NCBI GenBank assembly: GCA_029582165.1
Contig: CM055877.1
Span: forward strand, 4,694,023 to 4,758,022
Length of the DNA: 64,000 nt
Direction: 5' to 3'
DNA from: Portulaca oleracea
Lineage: Eukaryota > Streptophyta > Magnoliopsida > Caryophyllales > Portulacaceae
In this document: positions 47,490 to 58,792 of the stretch, one piece after another
How positions within the stretch are numbered: position 1 is the first letter of the stretch
Layout: every line of letters starts with the position of its first letter
Program-made: the position numbers and the translations under genes
The notes under the pieces: model-generated
What the model was told of the DNA's origin: nothing
Seen by the model: the letters and a program-made list of their open reading frames with translations, nothing else
Database searches by the model: none

Positions 47490-47990
47490 TGACAAAACTT
47501 TTTTTTTCGATTGTTGATAGTCAAAAGATTTAAAAGTTTACATAGAAAAACAACCACAAAATACAACAACCACCCAACTCTCTGAGAAAAAGGTAACAAC
47601 CAAATATTGCTAAACATAAATAGCGCGTCAAGGATGTTCGCACACACGACAGCCAAAAACCATCACAACTCAATCACGCAGCTAACAGATCAATAACTTT
47701 AACTGAGCGAATCATCGAGGACTCGCACGCCTATATTATTGCCAATAATCCCAACTATGAGATCTACCTTGGCATCAAAATCATCAATACTGTCAGCTTC
47801 CAAACTGTTCGCACGTCTGACTATTCTAATTTTCTTAACATCCTTTTGGCCATGAACATGTTTTGTTTTCTTAGATCTAGAAGTTGATTCTCTGACAAGC
47901 TGCCACTTAAATTTCATCAACATGTTACCCCTAGCTTTATCCTTCGAAGCCTCAATGATGAAATCCTCAAGATCATCAAAACTTTACAAG
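47490..47990 (-). mobile_element. RRM-LINE family copy E (ORF1 C-terminus plus 3' tail)
   Basis: The minus-strand frame from 47923 encodes FKWQLVRESTSRSKK, VRRANSLEADSIDDFDAKVD and GIIGNNIGVRVLDDS, then stops at 47699. It matches the C-terminal block of copy B. The tail runs to the T-run at 47499-47507, an A-run on minus, with no ORF2 in between. Upstream ORF1 is missing beyond about 47990. Confidence 0.65.
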
Positions 47991-48269
47991 CTTTAATTAT
48001 TTATAGGAGTGTCAAATGGATATGTTTGATCGTATAATCATGTCAATTAATTAGATCGAAATAACCCCAACATGAACAAAACTCGGTCGTTTATTAAACG
48101 AGTTGAACACTTCATACTTACAATTGAAAAATTAAACGGATTGACCTATTGATAACATGTTTACCCTAAAGGGGCTTACATTAATTACATCAACTAGCCT
48201 ATTTAAACTCGTGTAAAATTCAATCACATCAAGACCAATATGTATTTAATTCACCAATTTAATTTACTA
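47991..48269. other. spacer, nothing recognised
   Basis: AT-rich, no gene. Confidence 0.4.
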
Positions 48270-48529
48270 CTACCTCCGTCTCAAAATATTTGTCCATTTA
48301 CCTAACTTCTTTGTCTCAAAATATTTATCCAATTTACAATTCCAACAATTATAATTACTTTTTTACCCCTAATTAATAAAATTATTTTTCACTTTACAAT
48401 TCCAACAACTATTCTCTTCAATTAAAGTAGGGGTATTATGGGTAAATTACAAGCTTTTCACCTCAATTCCCAATATGCACTGGTCTTCTCAAGTTAGGTA
48501 AATGGACAAATATATTGGGACGGAGGTAG
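48270..48529. mobile_element. Stowaway-type MITE
   Basis: Inverted ends CTACCTCCGTCTCAAAATAT (left) and ATATTGGGACGGAGGTAG (right), flanked by TA (48268-48269 and 48530-48531). The inner words CCATTTACCTAACTT / AAGTTAGGTAAATGG also pair. Confidence 0.92.
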
Positions 48530-48544
48530 TACTCATTAATTGCT

Positions 48545-48803
48545 TCCTCCGTTCCATATTTATTACTATCATAATTTAGATTTTCACGGTCTTCAATGTC
48601 ACTATTTGATCGATGATTTCTTACATTATATATTATTAACAATTACAATATTATATTTGTATGATAGTATTTTTCGTTACGAATTTAATGGTGCTAATTT
48701 TACATAGCAACTCATTATAGATTTTGAGAAATTTATGGTTAAAATTTTTAAAATTTGACTACACGACTTTTAAAGACAACAATTAATATGGGACGAGGGG
48801 AAT
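48545..48803. mobile_element. Stowaway-like MITE, degenerate
   Basis: Begins CTTCCTCCGTTCCATATT and ends AATATGGGACGAGGGG, an imperfect inverted pair. It is adjacent to the previous MITE. Confidence 0.6.
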
Positions 48804-48991
48804 ATTATCAGTATGGTTTAATCATTCAACCATTTTTCACCAAGTTCGAAAGTGAAAAATATGTAGTTCTTAATTTTATGAAAAAGTCAATTTATTTTTC
48901 TTCATAAAATGTTGTTTTAAAAGGTGCAATATCGTTTCTCAAGGTTCAAAAAATGAATACGCAGACGAGTAAACTCATCTAGTCTAATTAA

Positions 48992-49566
48992 GACCATGTT
49001 GTTTTTTGCGGTGGATAACGTGTGATAATGGTACGGTACGTTATGATAAAAATGTGGATAATTTGACGTGAAATATGGTATAATATGATAAATTTTGGTA
49101 AAATTTGTGATAAGAATTATTGGTGTGGTAGGTGAGGAAAGAAAAGTGAAAAGTAGTGAGAATAGTGAAAAGAAAGAAAATTTTGGTTATTGTGGTAAAG
49201 TGCGTTATGATATGATAATATGTGATTAGTTTGTGATTAGTCATTCAATCAGGTAAATTGTAGTAGTTGCGATATGATATCACACAAAAGAATGCGGTTG
49301 GCAAGCTGCGGTGTAACACCGCACCACAACTTTCCATATTCCACCACAACTCATCATAATCCACCACAATCTAACACAACCCACCACAATCTACTTTTTT
49401 TTTTAAATTTTATTTATCTTTTTATTAAAAGTTAAACTTTCCAGATTCCACCACAACTTTCTCCAACCCACCACAATCCACCACAACTTTTCCCAACCCA
49501 CCACAATCCGCCACATTTCCTCCACACTGTATCGCACTCTAACCAGCCGTAAAAAAGAACGGGGCC
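48992..49566. mobile_element. GTGGT/ACCAC foldback element, CCACAAC family
   Basis: Left end GACCATGTTGTTTTTTGCGG, right end (inverted) GGCCCCGTTCTTTTTTACGG. The left half is rich in GTGGT/GATAATG words and the right half in ACCACAAC, so the whole can fold into a long imperfect hairpin. It is related to 14128-14393 and 45024-45312 but about twice as long. Confidence 0.65.
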
Positions 49567-50663
49567 AGAGCATGCATGTATTTTTTAACGTCGAAAAAAT
49601 CAACTTGAACCTCACCTATGTAATAAAATGCATTAGGCAGGTTAATCTTTCAAAATTTATAACACAATCTACCTTTTTTTTTTATTAGACTTGTATCATA
49701 TTTTCGTAGTGTGTTAGTTTTTGTCGCCCCTAATTACTTTCTTGAAAAAAATAAAAGGAATATTGTGTGAACATGATACCTAAATTCTAACCATATATGA
49801 GAACATTAATGTATTGCAATAGTGAGTTTGAGTTTTGCTAATTACATGATGTGAAATTTGCGGACCCTTACGAAGAGAGTCAAAATGTATTAATTTATTT
49901 AGCTAGTTTTCCAATGGTAAGCATGAGTTTGACTTATATTAATAAAAAAAAGTAAACGAGTCTTACTTAATAATATAATTAATTTGGTTATATTGATAAA
50001 AAAATGATGTAGATGAGGAGAGAGAGAAAAAATATAATTAAAATATTAGTGTGTTAAACTCGCTTTCAAACTCGTCTCACAAGACGAGTCTCATTCTCAC
50101 CACTGAAATGTTCTAGATTCCGTTTCATTCTCATTTTATGTCATGTCAACAGTGAGCCAAATTTAAACTTACCATTGCGGATACTTAACAATATGTCATA
50201 CGACCCATGCATGAACAAATTCTAAAATTTAGACGTAAAATAAATTACCAATAACATCATTACTAACATTTAAGACCACCCAAAATGAATCATAGGTAGG
50301 TGAGTAAATTATGAAGAATAAGATGTAGATACAAATAACATTACCCTACATATAAATCAACAAAAATTCTATTGATACAACAACAGTAATGAAAAATATA
50401 TTCGAACACAGTGTGAGCAATTTAGATCATATAGACAATTTTTTTCCGTAAACTGAATTTCATTACGGATCTGATTCGTACTTATCCTTATTAACTAATC
50501 CCTAGATCAAGTATAGATTAGTACAGTAATTCACTCAAGATGTACACATGAAAGATTGGCTTAACATTAACGTAGAGTAATTAACATTTTAACACCCAAT
50601 TCTCACTCGATCACCAACCATTAATTAATTAATCACGATTACTACTAATGATTAAGAGATTGA
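49567..50663. other. intergenic, nothing recognised
   Basis: AT-rich and without supported genes. The last 200 bases are the 3' flank of the minus-strand gene at 50664. Confidence 0.45.
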
Positions 50664-51131
50664 TTAAGCACAGTAAATACGCCCAACAGACGCAGCACTA
50701 AACCGATCCGACACCGTTTTACGCACAAACTTCGACCCATCTTCAACCTCCGGATTTTCCGGGATAGTAGAAAGCCCATTGGGCTTTTCATATACGACAA
50801 AAGCCCTCTTCTTCTTCTTCTCCTCATGATCATCTCCATGATCACGACCAGCTTGTTGTTGAGTTTCATTCTTGGATTTCCGGAAGACGGCCCTCAGAAC
50901 CTTCTGGAAGGTTCTGGAGATCTTCTTGGAAGCTGTCGCCGCTGCCTTGGCATGAGTCTTCTGCGGCGGCGGCGGCGGAGGAAGAGTCGAAGGAAGGCGA
51001 GGCATCGAGAAGGTTCTGGAAGACGAGACGATGGCCGAGTCGAGCTGTTTCTGGAACGAGTTCAACTCGAACGAGTCGTAGAGAGCGCTTCCGCAGTCCC
51101 ATACTTGGTTAGAGGACTTGGGTTTCTCCAT
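50664..51131 (-). CDS. small basic/Ser-rich protein of unknown function
   Basis: A single-exon 155-aa protein. ATG 51131 gives MEKPKSSNQVWDCGSALYDSF; the open extension upstream starts with GTG and is not used. Visible parts are a WDCGSALYDSFELNSF N-terminal box, SRTFSMPRL, a Pro run (LPPPPPPQ, about residues 50-57), a basic helix (SKKISRTFQKVLRAVFRKSK), an acidic-basic patch (DDHEEKKKKR) and a conserved-looking end (VRKTVSDRFSAASVGRIYCA). I recall plant proteins starting with WDCGS-LYDSFEL and carrying SRT(F/L)SMP, all uncharacterised. There is no signal peptide or membrane segment. A TATA-like TATATG lies near 51245-51250 on minus. Probably nuclear or cytosolic. Confidence 0.8.
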   Translation of the reverse strand: MEKPKSSNQVWDCGSALYDSFELNSFQKQLDSAIVSSSRTFSMPRLPSTLPPPPPPQKTHAKAAATASKKISRTFQKVLRAVFRKSKNETQQQAGRDHGDDHEEKKKKRAFVVYEKPNGLSTIPENPEVEDGSKFVRKTVSDRFSAASVGRIYCA

Positions 51132-51280
51132 TGTTGTGGTTTTGGAGGGAGAGAAAGTTGTAGAGAGAGAAATTGCAGAGAAAGAGTGTGGAGAAAGAAA
51201 GTATTCAAAGAGTGGGTGAGGGTGCACAGGAATTGGTTGCTGGTTTCATATACAAAGGTCAATAAAGAGTAAAGTAGTTG

Positions 51281-51298
51281 TACATATATATATATATA
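51281..51298. repeat. (TA)n upstream of the 50664 gene
   Basis: A short TA microsatellite about 150 bases before the start codon, in the promoter. Confidence 0.8.
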
Positions 51299-51737
51299 TG
51301 GGTGATGATAAGTGTCTTGCCCCAAGACACTCCTTAAATGTCTTCACCCTTATAAAATTAATACTTATTATCATTTTTAATCCCAATTTTTTTGACAGAT
51401 ACTATTAATTATCAATTATAAGAAGCTTGGAATGTGTTGGCTACGCCAACAATTAAAATTGACACCCTAACGAATGAACCCCATCCGTTGAGCATATTTT
51501 AGACGTTTTTTTGTAAATTTTTAAAAATATGGATAAAAGTGTGATTTTATACAATTTATGTATATTATTATAGTTATAGAAGTCAATCATGTAACTTTTT
51601 TCCAATTTAATTCACAAATATATAGGTTTTCTATAATGACAAGACACAAAATATGTGTCTTGCACAAGACTTTTATCATTTCACTATATATATATATATG
51701 CACATGGGCACACCATTACTCCCTCAGCTGGTTTGAC
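51299..51737. other. upstream spacer
   Basis: AT-rich. A TGTCTTGCCCCAAGACACT palindrome-like word lies at about 51313-51331 and a related AGACACAAAATATGTGTCTTG at about 51641, probably a decayed repeat. No gene. Confidence 0.4.
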
Positions 51738-52071
51738 TATGACTATGTTTGGCAATCATGAATCACCTACTAGTTTGTTAATCGTGAGCTTGGAGCTATT
51801 AGTTAATAGTTGTTTGGATTAGCTGTTTGATTTTAATTGTTTATGTTAGCTGATTGTAAAAATTTGTTTGTTAAAATAACTTTTTATAAAAAAGTAATTC
51901 AAAAAGTTTCATCAAGTAGCCTTTTGAAACTAGCTTATTGGGTCTAAAAAGTTAATATAAAAAGTTTCTTATCAAACACTTTAAATAGTTTTTTTAACCT
52001 CGATCAAAAAACTAAAAATTATCCAAAAACTTAAAAGTTACCCAAAAAGTTGGGCAGCCAAACATCATCTA
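51738..52071. mobile_element. MITE (hAT-like ends)
   Basis: GACTATGTTTGGCAATC at left and GGCAGCCAAACATCATC at right form imperfect inverted ends. AT-rich body with many AAAAGTT words. The target duplication is not clear. Confidence 0.5.
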
Positions 52072-52494
52072 AATATTTATCATCCATATAATAGTATGAT
52101 ATATTAATTGTATTATGTAACTAATATTGGTCCATATTCTTTATTTTTCATTGGTTTGTTATGAAATTTATCCCATTTTTTCCATGTTATATTATTCCAC
52201 CTTTTTAATCTTAAAAAATATTTTTAATTCAATAATTACTACTTTCCTCTATTCAGTTGAAATTAGGTTGAATTCTCATTGATAAAATAATTATCACAAA
52301 GATAATGTCACCCCTTAGAATATTTTTAAAAATACTAAGTTTTTAAAATAATTACAGCAAAATATAAAAATTTTAAGTCATATTTTACATTTTCTACCCA
52401 TATATTTTTATCTTTTCTATTAAGCAGTAAAATTCTTTATTCTAATAGCATTAAACGTAAGTGTTAGTTGTCATACAATTTTGGCGGCAAGTGT

Positions 52495-52541
<47 letters not shown>

Positions 52542-52782
52542 TGTCCAACCGTTTGGACAACGTGTAAAAAATGGTACACGGTTTAGGTGGAGAAGGGCAA
52601 AGGTATCATGTACCCTTCCAACCAATAATAATTTTAAAATGTATAAAAAAAATGGATGTTAAGATAGGATGAAGTATGTGATTACATCTTGTGAAATTGG
52701 ATTATAATTATAATTAAGTATCACAATCAGGTGCATTATCAGTTGGCTAATCACATTGATATGAAGATAGTATTTTTTTTTA
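52072..52782. other. AT-rich spacer with (TTTA)n
   Basis: No gene. A clean (TTTA)12 tract lies at about 52494-52541. Confidence 0.7.
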
Positions 52783-53155
52783 GGAAAATTGGAAAAAAAT
52801 AATTCAAACTTTGGGGATATTGGAAAAAAATAATCTGAACTTACAACTTTGTTAGGGATGAGCTAAATTTTAAATCCTATTATTTTTAGCATTCACCACA
52901 TAGTTAAACTCATCTGAAAAGTGACATAATTGTGACGATATTATATGGGAAGTATACTTTTAAGTTGCTTTTGAGCTGTCCAAAGCTCTACATATAATAT
53001 CGCCATCACCATGTCACTTTTCGGAGGAGTTTAACTAGATGATGGATGTTATAAATAATAGGGTATAAAGTTTAGATCATCTCTAACAAAACCGTAAGTT
53101 CGGATTATTTTTTTTCCAATACCCCAAAGTTTGAATTATTTTTTTCCAATTTCCC
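52783..53155. mobile_element. foldback MULE MITE with GGGAAATTGG end
   Basis: The two halves are inverted copies over about 170 bases, with only a short loop (52935-52985). Both ends contain ATTGGAAAAAAATAAT-type words. The right end, inverted, starts GGGAAATTGG, the same as the MuDR and Pack-MULE termini. Flanks are T-runs, so the duplication is ambiguous. Confidence 0.75.
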
Positions 53156-53399
53156 TTTTTTTAAGCGGACTATGGTTTTTGTTTCCCTCTATTTTAAAAC
53201 TGTAGTAGTCCAATTCTTTACGGAAAAAATTGTAAAAAATTATTTATGTCTCTTAAAAATATAATTCTTAACTTCACAATGGACTATACTATCTATATTT
53301 TATTAGGGATTAAGGGAGCATGTACAATTTCGGTGTGCTATCATTGCTTAAGTTTAAGTATATACGTTGTATAGAGTAAATGAATACCATTGTAAATAC

Positions 53400-53630
53400 T
53401 GCTCCCTCTGTTTGTTTTTATCGGTCGGTTAGAAATTGTGTCAAAAACTTTGATCGTTAATATTTTAATTTGTATAATGATTCATCATACGAAAATGATC
53501 ATAATAAAAAATACTATTAAAAAAGTATAATATTATATTTTTTTGAAGAACATTTACATTAGAAATTATTGATTAAAGATTGACACAGAAACTCATAAAT
53601 AACATATAAAAAAGAATGGAGGGAGTAGTA
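53400..53630. mobile_element. Stowaway-like MITE
   Basis: CTCCCTCTGTTTG at left and ATGGAGGGAGTAG at right, next to TA. It is the same family as 13577-13812 but inverted. Confidence 0.75.
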
Positions 53631-53839
53631 TATAGTGTGCGTTACTACAAATGAAGAGATTGGGATAAAAGTTACATTAATGAAGAGATTGGGATGAAGT
53701 TTCTGGTCATTTGACCAGTTCAACCTTTAAATAATTAGTAGTGCAAGTAAAAGTTGTTAAGAATATTAGTTTACAACCACCAGATTGCATGCATGGTGGG
53801 TCAAGAAATTCCGACATTGAAACTTTCTAAATCTCCCGG

Positions 53840-54528
53840 GTGGTAATGGGCTGGGTCCGAGTAGGGCATAGATGGACCCAGACTCGGATCCGCCTAGTTC
53901 TTTTGTGCCTAAACCTGACCTGGGGTTCGATGTGTCTGTAAAACTCAGACCCAGTGAGTCTACAGGTCTGTGGATTCTTAATAGGTTTAATTCTCTTATA
54001 TTTTTTTACTGGACTTATCAATTTTCGGGTTAATTTTATACTTCCACACTTGTATAATAACAGTTATTTTGTTTAAATACACCTGTTTTTAACCCAACAA
54101 TTATTATGTTTAAATACACCTGTTTTTAACCCAATAAATCATCTCATTCAAATTACGAGGTTACGAGCGAAATCCAACATAAAAACATTACAAAAGTCAT
54201 CAAAATATCGACATAAAAATTATAAAAGTCTCTAAAAATACAATATACAACTTAAAATGCAAAAAAAAATAAAAATCAAAGCTCATGATTATTCAATCAC
54301 AACTCACAATAGCTGTTTTCCTCAACTTTTTTTTGAATTATGTATATATTTTTAATTTAATGGATTCGCGGGTCCATGCCTAGACTTGAACCCGACCGAA
54401 TCCGCCAATTTTTTTGGAATCCAGACTCAACCCAGGCAAATTGAATCCAAAAATTTCAGAGCCATATCTGTTTTAATGGGTCGGATCCGACCGGGCCTAG
54501 ATCGGATCTAAAAACCCACTGTCATCCC
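53840..54528. mobile_element. hAT-like non-autonomous element, degenerate
   Basis: The inverted end words GGTAATGGGCTGGGTCCG (left) and GGATGACAGTGGG (right, inverted) resemble the TAGGGATGACA type at 17882. Subterminal GGATCCG/GACCC words are dense. The interior (54020-54340) is AT-rich with a tandem repeat of TGTTTAAATACACCTG. No clear 8-bp duplication. Confidence 0.5.
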
Positions 54529-54713
54529 AAATTGTGCTACAAAACGGTACCAACGTGGCAATTTAAGCAATTTTTTTTTTTTTTGATGAGGGCAATTTAA
54601 GCAATTTTTAATCATACATAAGTTGAAAGAGGCAAAACAAATTATAATTCAAGTTATTCAGGGTAGTACCCGACCTCTTTGGACGATCCAAGTGTTAGCG
54701 TATGGCAGTGTCA

Positions 54714-55300
54714 TGTTAGGAAAGTGTCTTAAAATCACCAAATCTTTTGATCCCACAATTATTTGTTTCCTAATTGTATTAGGGCATTATTTAGATTTCC
54801 TTATTATATTGGGTTTTCTAATTGTATTAGATTCTAAATCTAATTAGAGTGGGAGTCAAAGTTAGGTTTATAGAGAGTTTTTCCTATAAATAGGGTACAT
54901 GTTTCTCAACCAAAATCACATCGGTAAACACCAGAGCAAGAGAGAAAATATTGAGAGGGAAAAATGTCTCACCAATATTTTCTCGAGTGAATCGCGAGAG
55001 AGAAAGATTGAGAGTTGTGAGGGAGAGACATTTGTGTTGTAATCTCCTTTGTTGTGGATCACATCACACCATGTGATAGTTATCTGGTTGTACTCCTCCT
55101 TTCTCATAGTGGATTGTTTTCTCGCTATCGCCGTCCGTGGGTTTTTCTCCGAGTTCTTTGGTTTCCCACGTAAACCTTGTGGTTGTGTTCTTTTATCGCT
55201 CTTATTATTTTGTTCCTGAATTTTGTCGTAATTTCCGTCATCTTAATTCGATTTATTATTCGCTTCCGCTATTACCTTGCTATATATATTTTCTCTAACA
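54714..55300 (+). repeat. 5' LTR of gag-only element
   Basis: 587 bp, TG...CA. A TATA-like TATAAATAGGGTAC is at 54886-54899, followed by a leader with repeated GAGAGA words. Confidence 0.9.
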
Positions 55301-55302
55301 AG

Positions 55303-55314
55303 TGGTATCAGAGC
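55303..55314 (+). promoter_or_regulatory. primer-binding site for initiator tRNA-Met, duplicated nearby
   Basis: TGGTATCAGAGC starts two bases after the LTR, the classic copia/TRIM primer site. A second imperfect copy (TGGTATCAGGGC) lies at about 55342-55353, with ACAAGTG-like sequence between, so the region was tandemly duplicated. Confidence 0.85.
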
Positions 55315-55362
55315 CTCACAAGTGTATCTGAGCCTAACAAGTGGTATCAGGGCAAGGTGGAG

Positions 55363-56688
55363 ATGGCTTCGATCTCGAAGAGCGAAATTCTAAAATTCGA
55401 TGGAACAAGGAGTTTCACTATGTGGAGACTGCAGATGAAGGCGATCCTGATTCAACAAGGGTTGTAGGATGTGATTGAGTACCCCGACGCGAAAATTGGC
55501 GGAACTATGAGCGATGAAGACTTCAAAAAGCTCCAGAAGGAGATTCAGGGCAATTTGAGTCCACGAGAGTGGAAGAAACAGGAAGATAAGACTCTGGCAA
55601 GGATTCAGTTGTATTTGGCAGAGCATATTCAGATAGAGGTGATGTATATCGAGAAACCTCAGGAGCTTTGGACCAAACTGGAAGAGCTGTATATGTCGAA
55701 GAGTCTTGCCAACAAATACAGAATGAAGGAGAAACTCTACACATTGAGAATGCCCTCAGGTACTTCTATGCAAGCACATATCAGTGAATTTGATTATATT
55801 ATTACTGAGTTAGAATCAATGGATATTGAGAAACACACTGATGAGGATAAGACTTTTCATTTAATTTTGTCCCTACTTGCATCACATAAACAATTTAAGG
55901 AGATCATGTTGTATAGGAACCGTGGTGTCCTTAACCTTGGTGAAGTAAAAGCTTGTTTATTGTCTAAGGAGAGATTTGATACTGAGGGCGATGACCATAC
56001 TAGTGAGGGCTTGTTTGTGAGGGGAAAGGGCAATGATGGCAACGGGTTTAGAGGGGAGTCTGAAAACCGTTCAAAGTCTAAGAATCAACATAAGAAGTGT
56101 AAGTATTGTGGTAAGAATGGGCATGTAGAGAGTAATTGTTGGACAAAGATGAAAGACCAAAAGAGGGGTAGTAAGGATAACCGCACCAAAACTGGTACTG
56201 CAAACTGTGTTGAGTCTGATTCAGATGGTGAGGGGTTTATTGTGACGGATGAGGCTTTAGCTACCTCGGCGAGTAGGATAGCTTGGAATGAGTGGGTTCT
56301 TGATACTGGGTGCACCTACCACATGTGTTCCCATAATGACTGGTTCGAGTCCTATGAGAGTGTTAACACCGGGGTTGTGACCATGGGCAACGAATCGGCC
56401 TGCGTGGTTGCAGGAATTGGTAACATTAGGATACGGACCCATGATGGCATTGTTAGAACCCTAAAGGAGGTTCGTTATATTCCGAACATAACCCGTAATC
56501 TGATTTCTTTGGGTACCCTTGAGGCTAACGATTGCAGGTACGAAGCAGAAGATGGTGTCCTGAAAGTGTGCAAAGGTTCCATGGTTCTGATGAAGGGAAC
56601 CAGGAAGGGCAGCCTATACACCCTTCATGGGTCTACAGTGACAGGAACTACAGTGGCAGTTCCCAACCTTGATGAGTTGGTCATGTGA
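55363..56688 (+). pseudogene. copia gag with protease-like end, one in-frame stop
   Basis: ATG 55363 starts MASISKSEILKFDGTRSFTM, a copia gag N-terminus. An in-frame TAG at codon 35 (55465-55467) is the only block, and the frame then runs to 56688 (405 codons). The UBN2-like gag core (QELWTKLEELYMSKS) is followed by the zinc knuckle CKYCGKNGHVESNC (about 56098-56139). A protease-like WVLDTGCTYHM follows (about 56295), then the segment leading to the GSLYTLHG word that in full elements precedes integrase. The frame stops with LDELVM and the polypurine tract comes about 90 bases later. This is a deliberately short-looking structure, not a random break. Confidence 0.9.
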
Positions 56689-56790
56689 GAGCCCTGCGGG
56701 GGCTACGCCCTGTGGAGAGGGGTGTTGATGGCGATAGTCAAGATGTTTATCTGGACCGATGATTCGTTGATTTTAGTCCAAGGTGGAGTT

Positions 56791-57381
56791 TGTTAGGAAA
56801 GTGTCCTAAAATCACCAAATCTCTTGATCCCACAATTATTTGTTTCCTAACTATATTAGGGTATTATTTAGGTTTCCTTATTATATTGGGTTTCCTAATT
56901 GTATTAGATTTTAGATCTAATTGGAGTGGGAGTCAAGTTAAGTTTATAGCGAGTTTTTCCTATAAATAGGGTACATGTTTCTCCACCAAAATCACATCGG
57001 TAAACACCAGAGCAAGAGAGAAAATATTGAGAGAGAAAAAGGTCTCACCAATATTTTCTCGAGTGAATCCTGAGAGAGAAAGATTGAGAGTTGTGAGGGA
57101 GAGACATTTGTGTTGTAATCTCCTTTGTTGTGGATCACATCACACCCTGTGATAGTGATCTGGTTGTACTCCTCCTTTCTCACAGTAGATTGTTTTCTGG
57201 TTGTCGCCGTCCGTGGATTTTTCTCCGAGTTTTTCAGTTTCCCACGTAGACCTTGTGGTTGTGTTCTTTTATCGCTCTTATTATTTTGTTCCTGAATTTT
57301 GTCGTAATTATTTCCGTCATCTCAATTCGATTTATTATTCGCTTCTGTTGTTACCTTGCCATATATATATTTTATCTAACA
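56791..57381 (+). repeat. 3' LTR of gag-only element
   Basis: 591 bp. It matches the 5' LTR with scattered substitutions (for example AACTATATTAGGGTATT for AATTGTATTAGGGCATT). Confidence 0.9.
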
Positions 57382-58754
57382 TGTACCTTTAATTGCATAT
57401 GTAATTCTGTATCGATAAATCATATCTCTATATAATACAGGACTTTTAAATTAATTACGGTAAAATATAGGACCAGTTTACCTGGTTTTTTTTAATTTTT
57501 TTTTTGTATAAACTGTGACTGTGATAATGTAACAGTCAAGCACCATCTTGTCCTTCATTAATTATATTATATTAATAAATGTATAAACTGATTGGCAACC
57601 AAAATGGACCACTTAGCTAGGCCTTTCATACATATCTACTCTCATTTTCAATGACATGCATGATTAATATTTACTATTTAATGTCCATCTTTCATATAAT
57701 TAAGCTCAATTAGAAGCTTTCCTTATAAGAAAAAAAAGGCTCAATTAGAAGCTAAAATAAAGGCACATATATGCTCAAGTCACCTTCTTTTCTCATAGAC
57801 TTAAAAAAAAAAAACAGATTAGATAAATATCTCTGCCTGCTTGATGTTGATTGAGGTTTAAATATAGTTGAATTAACAAGTTGAGGTTGACAATCTTGAT
57901 GTACATCCCATACTTTTTGGTTATATGAATAACATATATTGGCAATATTCAAAGAAAAACAATAGTATAAAGGTTGAGTTATATTTTCTTTGTTACAGTT
58001 TCTTTTGATGTGGTTCTACTTCTATAAAGTTTATGAATTACAGTTGTCATAGCATGAATAACCTTATTTTATGAGAAGAAATGTTCGTATGAATCGTTAA
58101 CCATTTTATAATAATCTTATACATATACAAATTATTGTGAAGTTGAATAAGTTTGTGAGTTTAAATAAATTGAAATTTCTAACTTATTTAAAATTTTAAA
58201 ATTTGCTCAAATCTTATTAATATTCATTTTATATCTAATTTACATGGTTTATGAAACTTACCTGTAAAAATAACATAAAATAAGTTTGTAAAATGATGCA
58301 TGGCAATGAAAAAGTCAAAAATACCGTTTGTGGGAATAAATGCTTTAATTTTGTATATATATGGTGGAGCAGAGAGAGCGAGAGACGACAATTGATAGCC
58401 GAATAAAAAAAATCTTTTTTTTTCATGAAAAAGGAAATTTATTAATGAAAATTGAATGATATTTATAATGAAAATAACTTGATAAAAATAAATCTTTGAT
58501 ATTAACATAACTTCTTATTGAAGAAGTCTATAGCTAATGCATTAGTTCGACTCCACACAAAAATAGATTGCTTTGAAGAAGCGAGTAAACCTTGACATGA
58601 GACCATACAATTGTTCTAATCATGCATTGGTTAGCAAATGATTTTGACAACAAATCTAAATAATTAAAACGACAGAAACATGCATATATATTAATCTATT
58701 TAGGATAAAAACAAACATATGGTAGAGTTGGTATGATGATTTATTTAACTCGTC

Positions 58755-58792
<38 letters not shown>

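Larger units (their letters stand above)
54714..57381 (+). mobile_element. gag-only copia-type retrotransposon (TR-GAG-like), 2.7 kb
   Basis: LTRs 54714-55300 and 56791-57381 begin TGTTAGGAAAGTGTC and end CTCTAACA / ATCTAACA. They are alike except for scattered changes. The primer-binding site follows the 5' LTR after two bases, and a polypurine-type CCAAGGTGGAGTT (56778-56790) precedes the 3' LTR. The interior encodes gag with a zinc knuckle and a short protease-like segment. Integrase, RT and RNase H are absent. The flanking bases TGTCA and TGTAC share only three positions, so the target duplication is not intact. Confidence 0.88.

Noticed and set aside
54714..57381. Full autonomous copia element
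   Set aside because: No integrase, RT or RNase H sequence anywhere between the LTRs.
58224..58508. Hydrophobic minus-strand frame of 94 codons
   Set aside because: AT-rich composition bias (Phe/Ile/Leu), no start context or homolog recognised.
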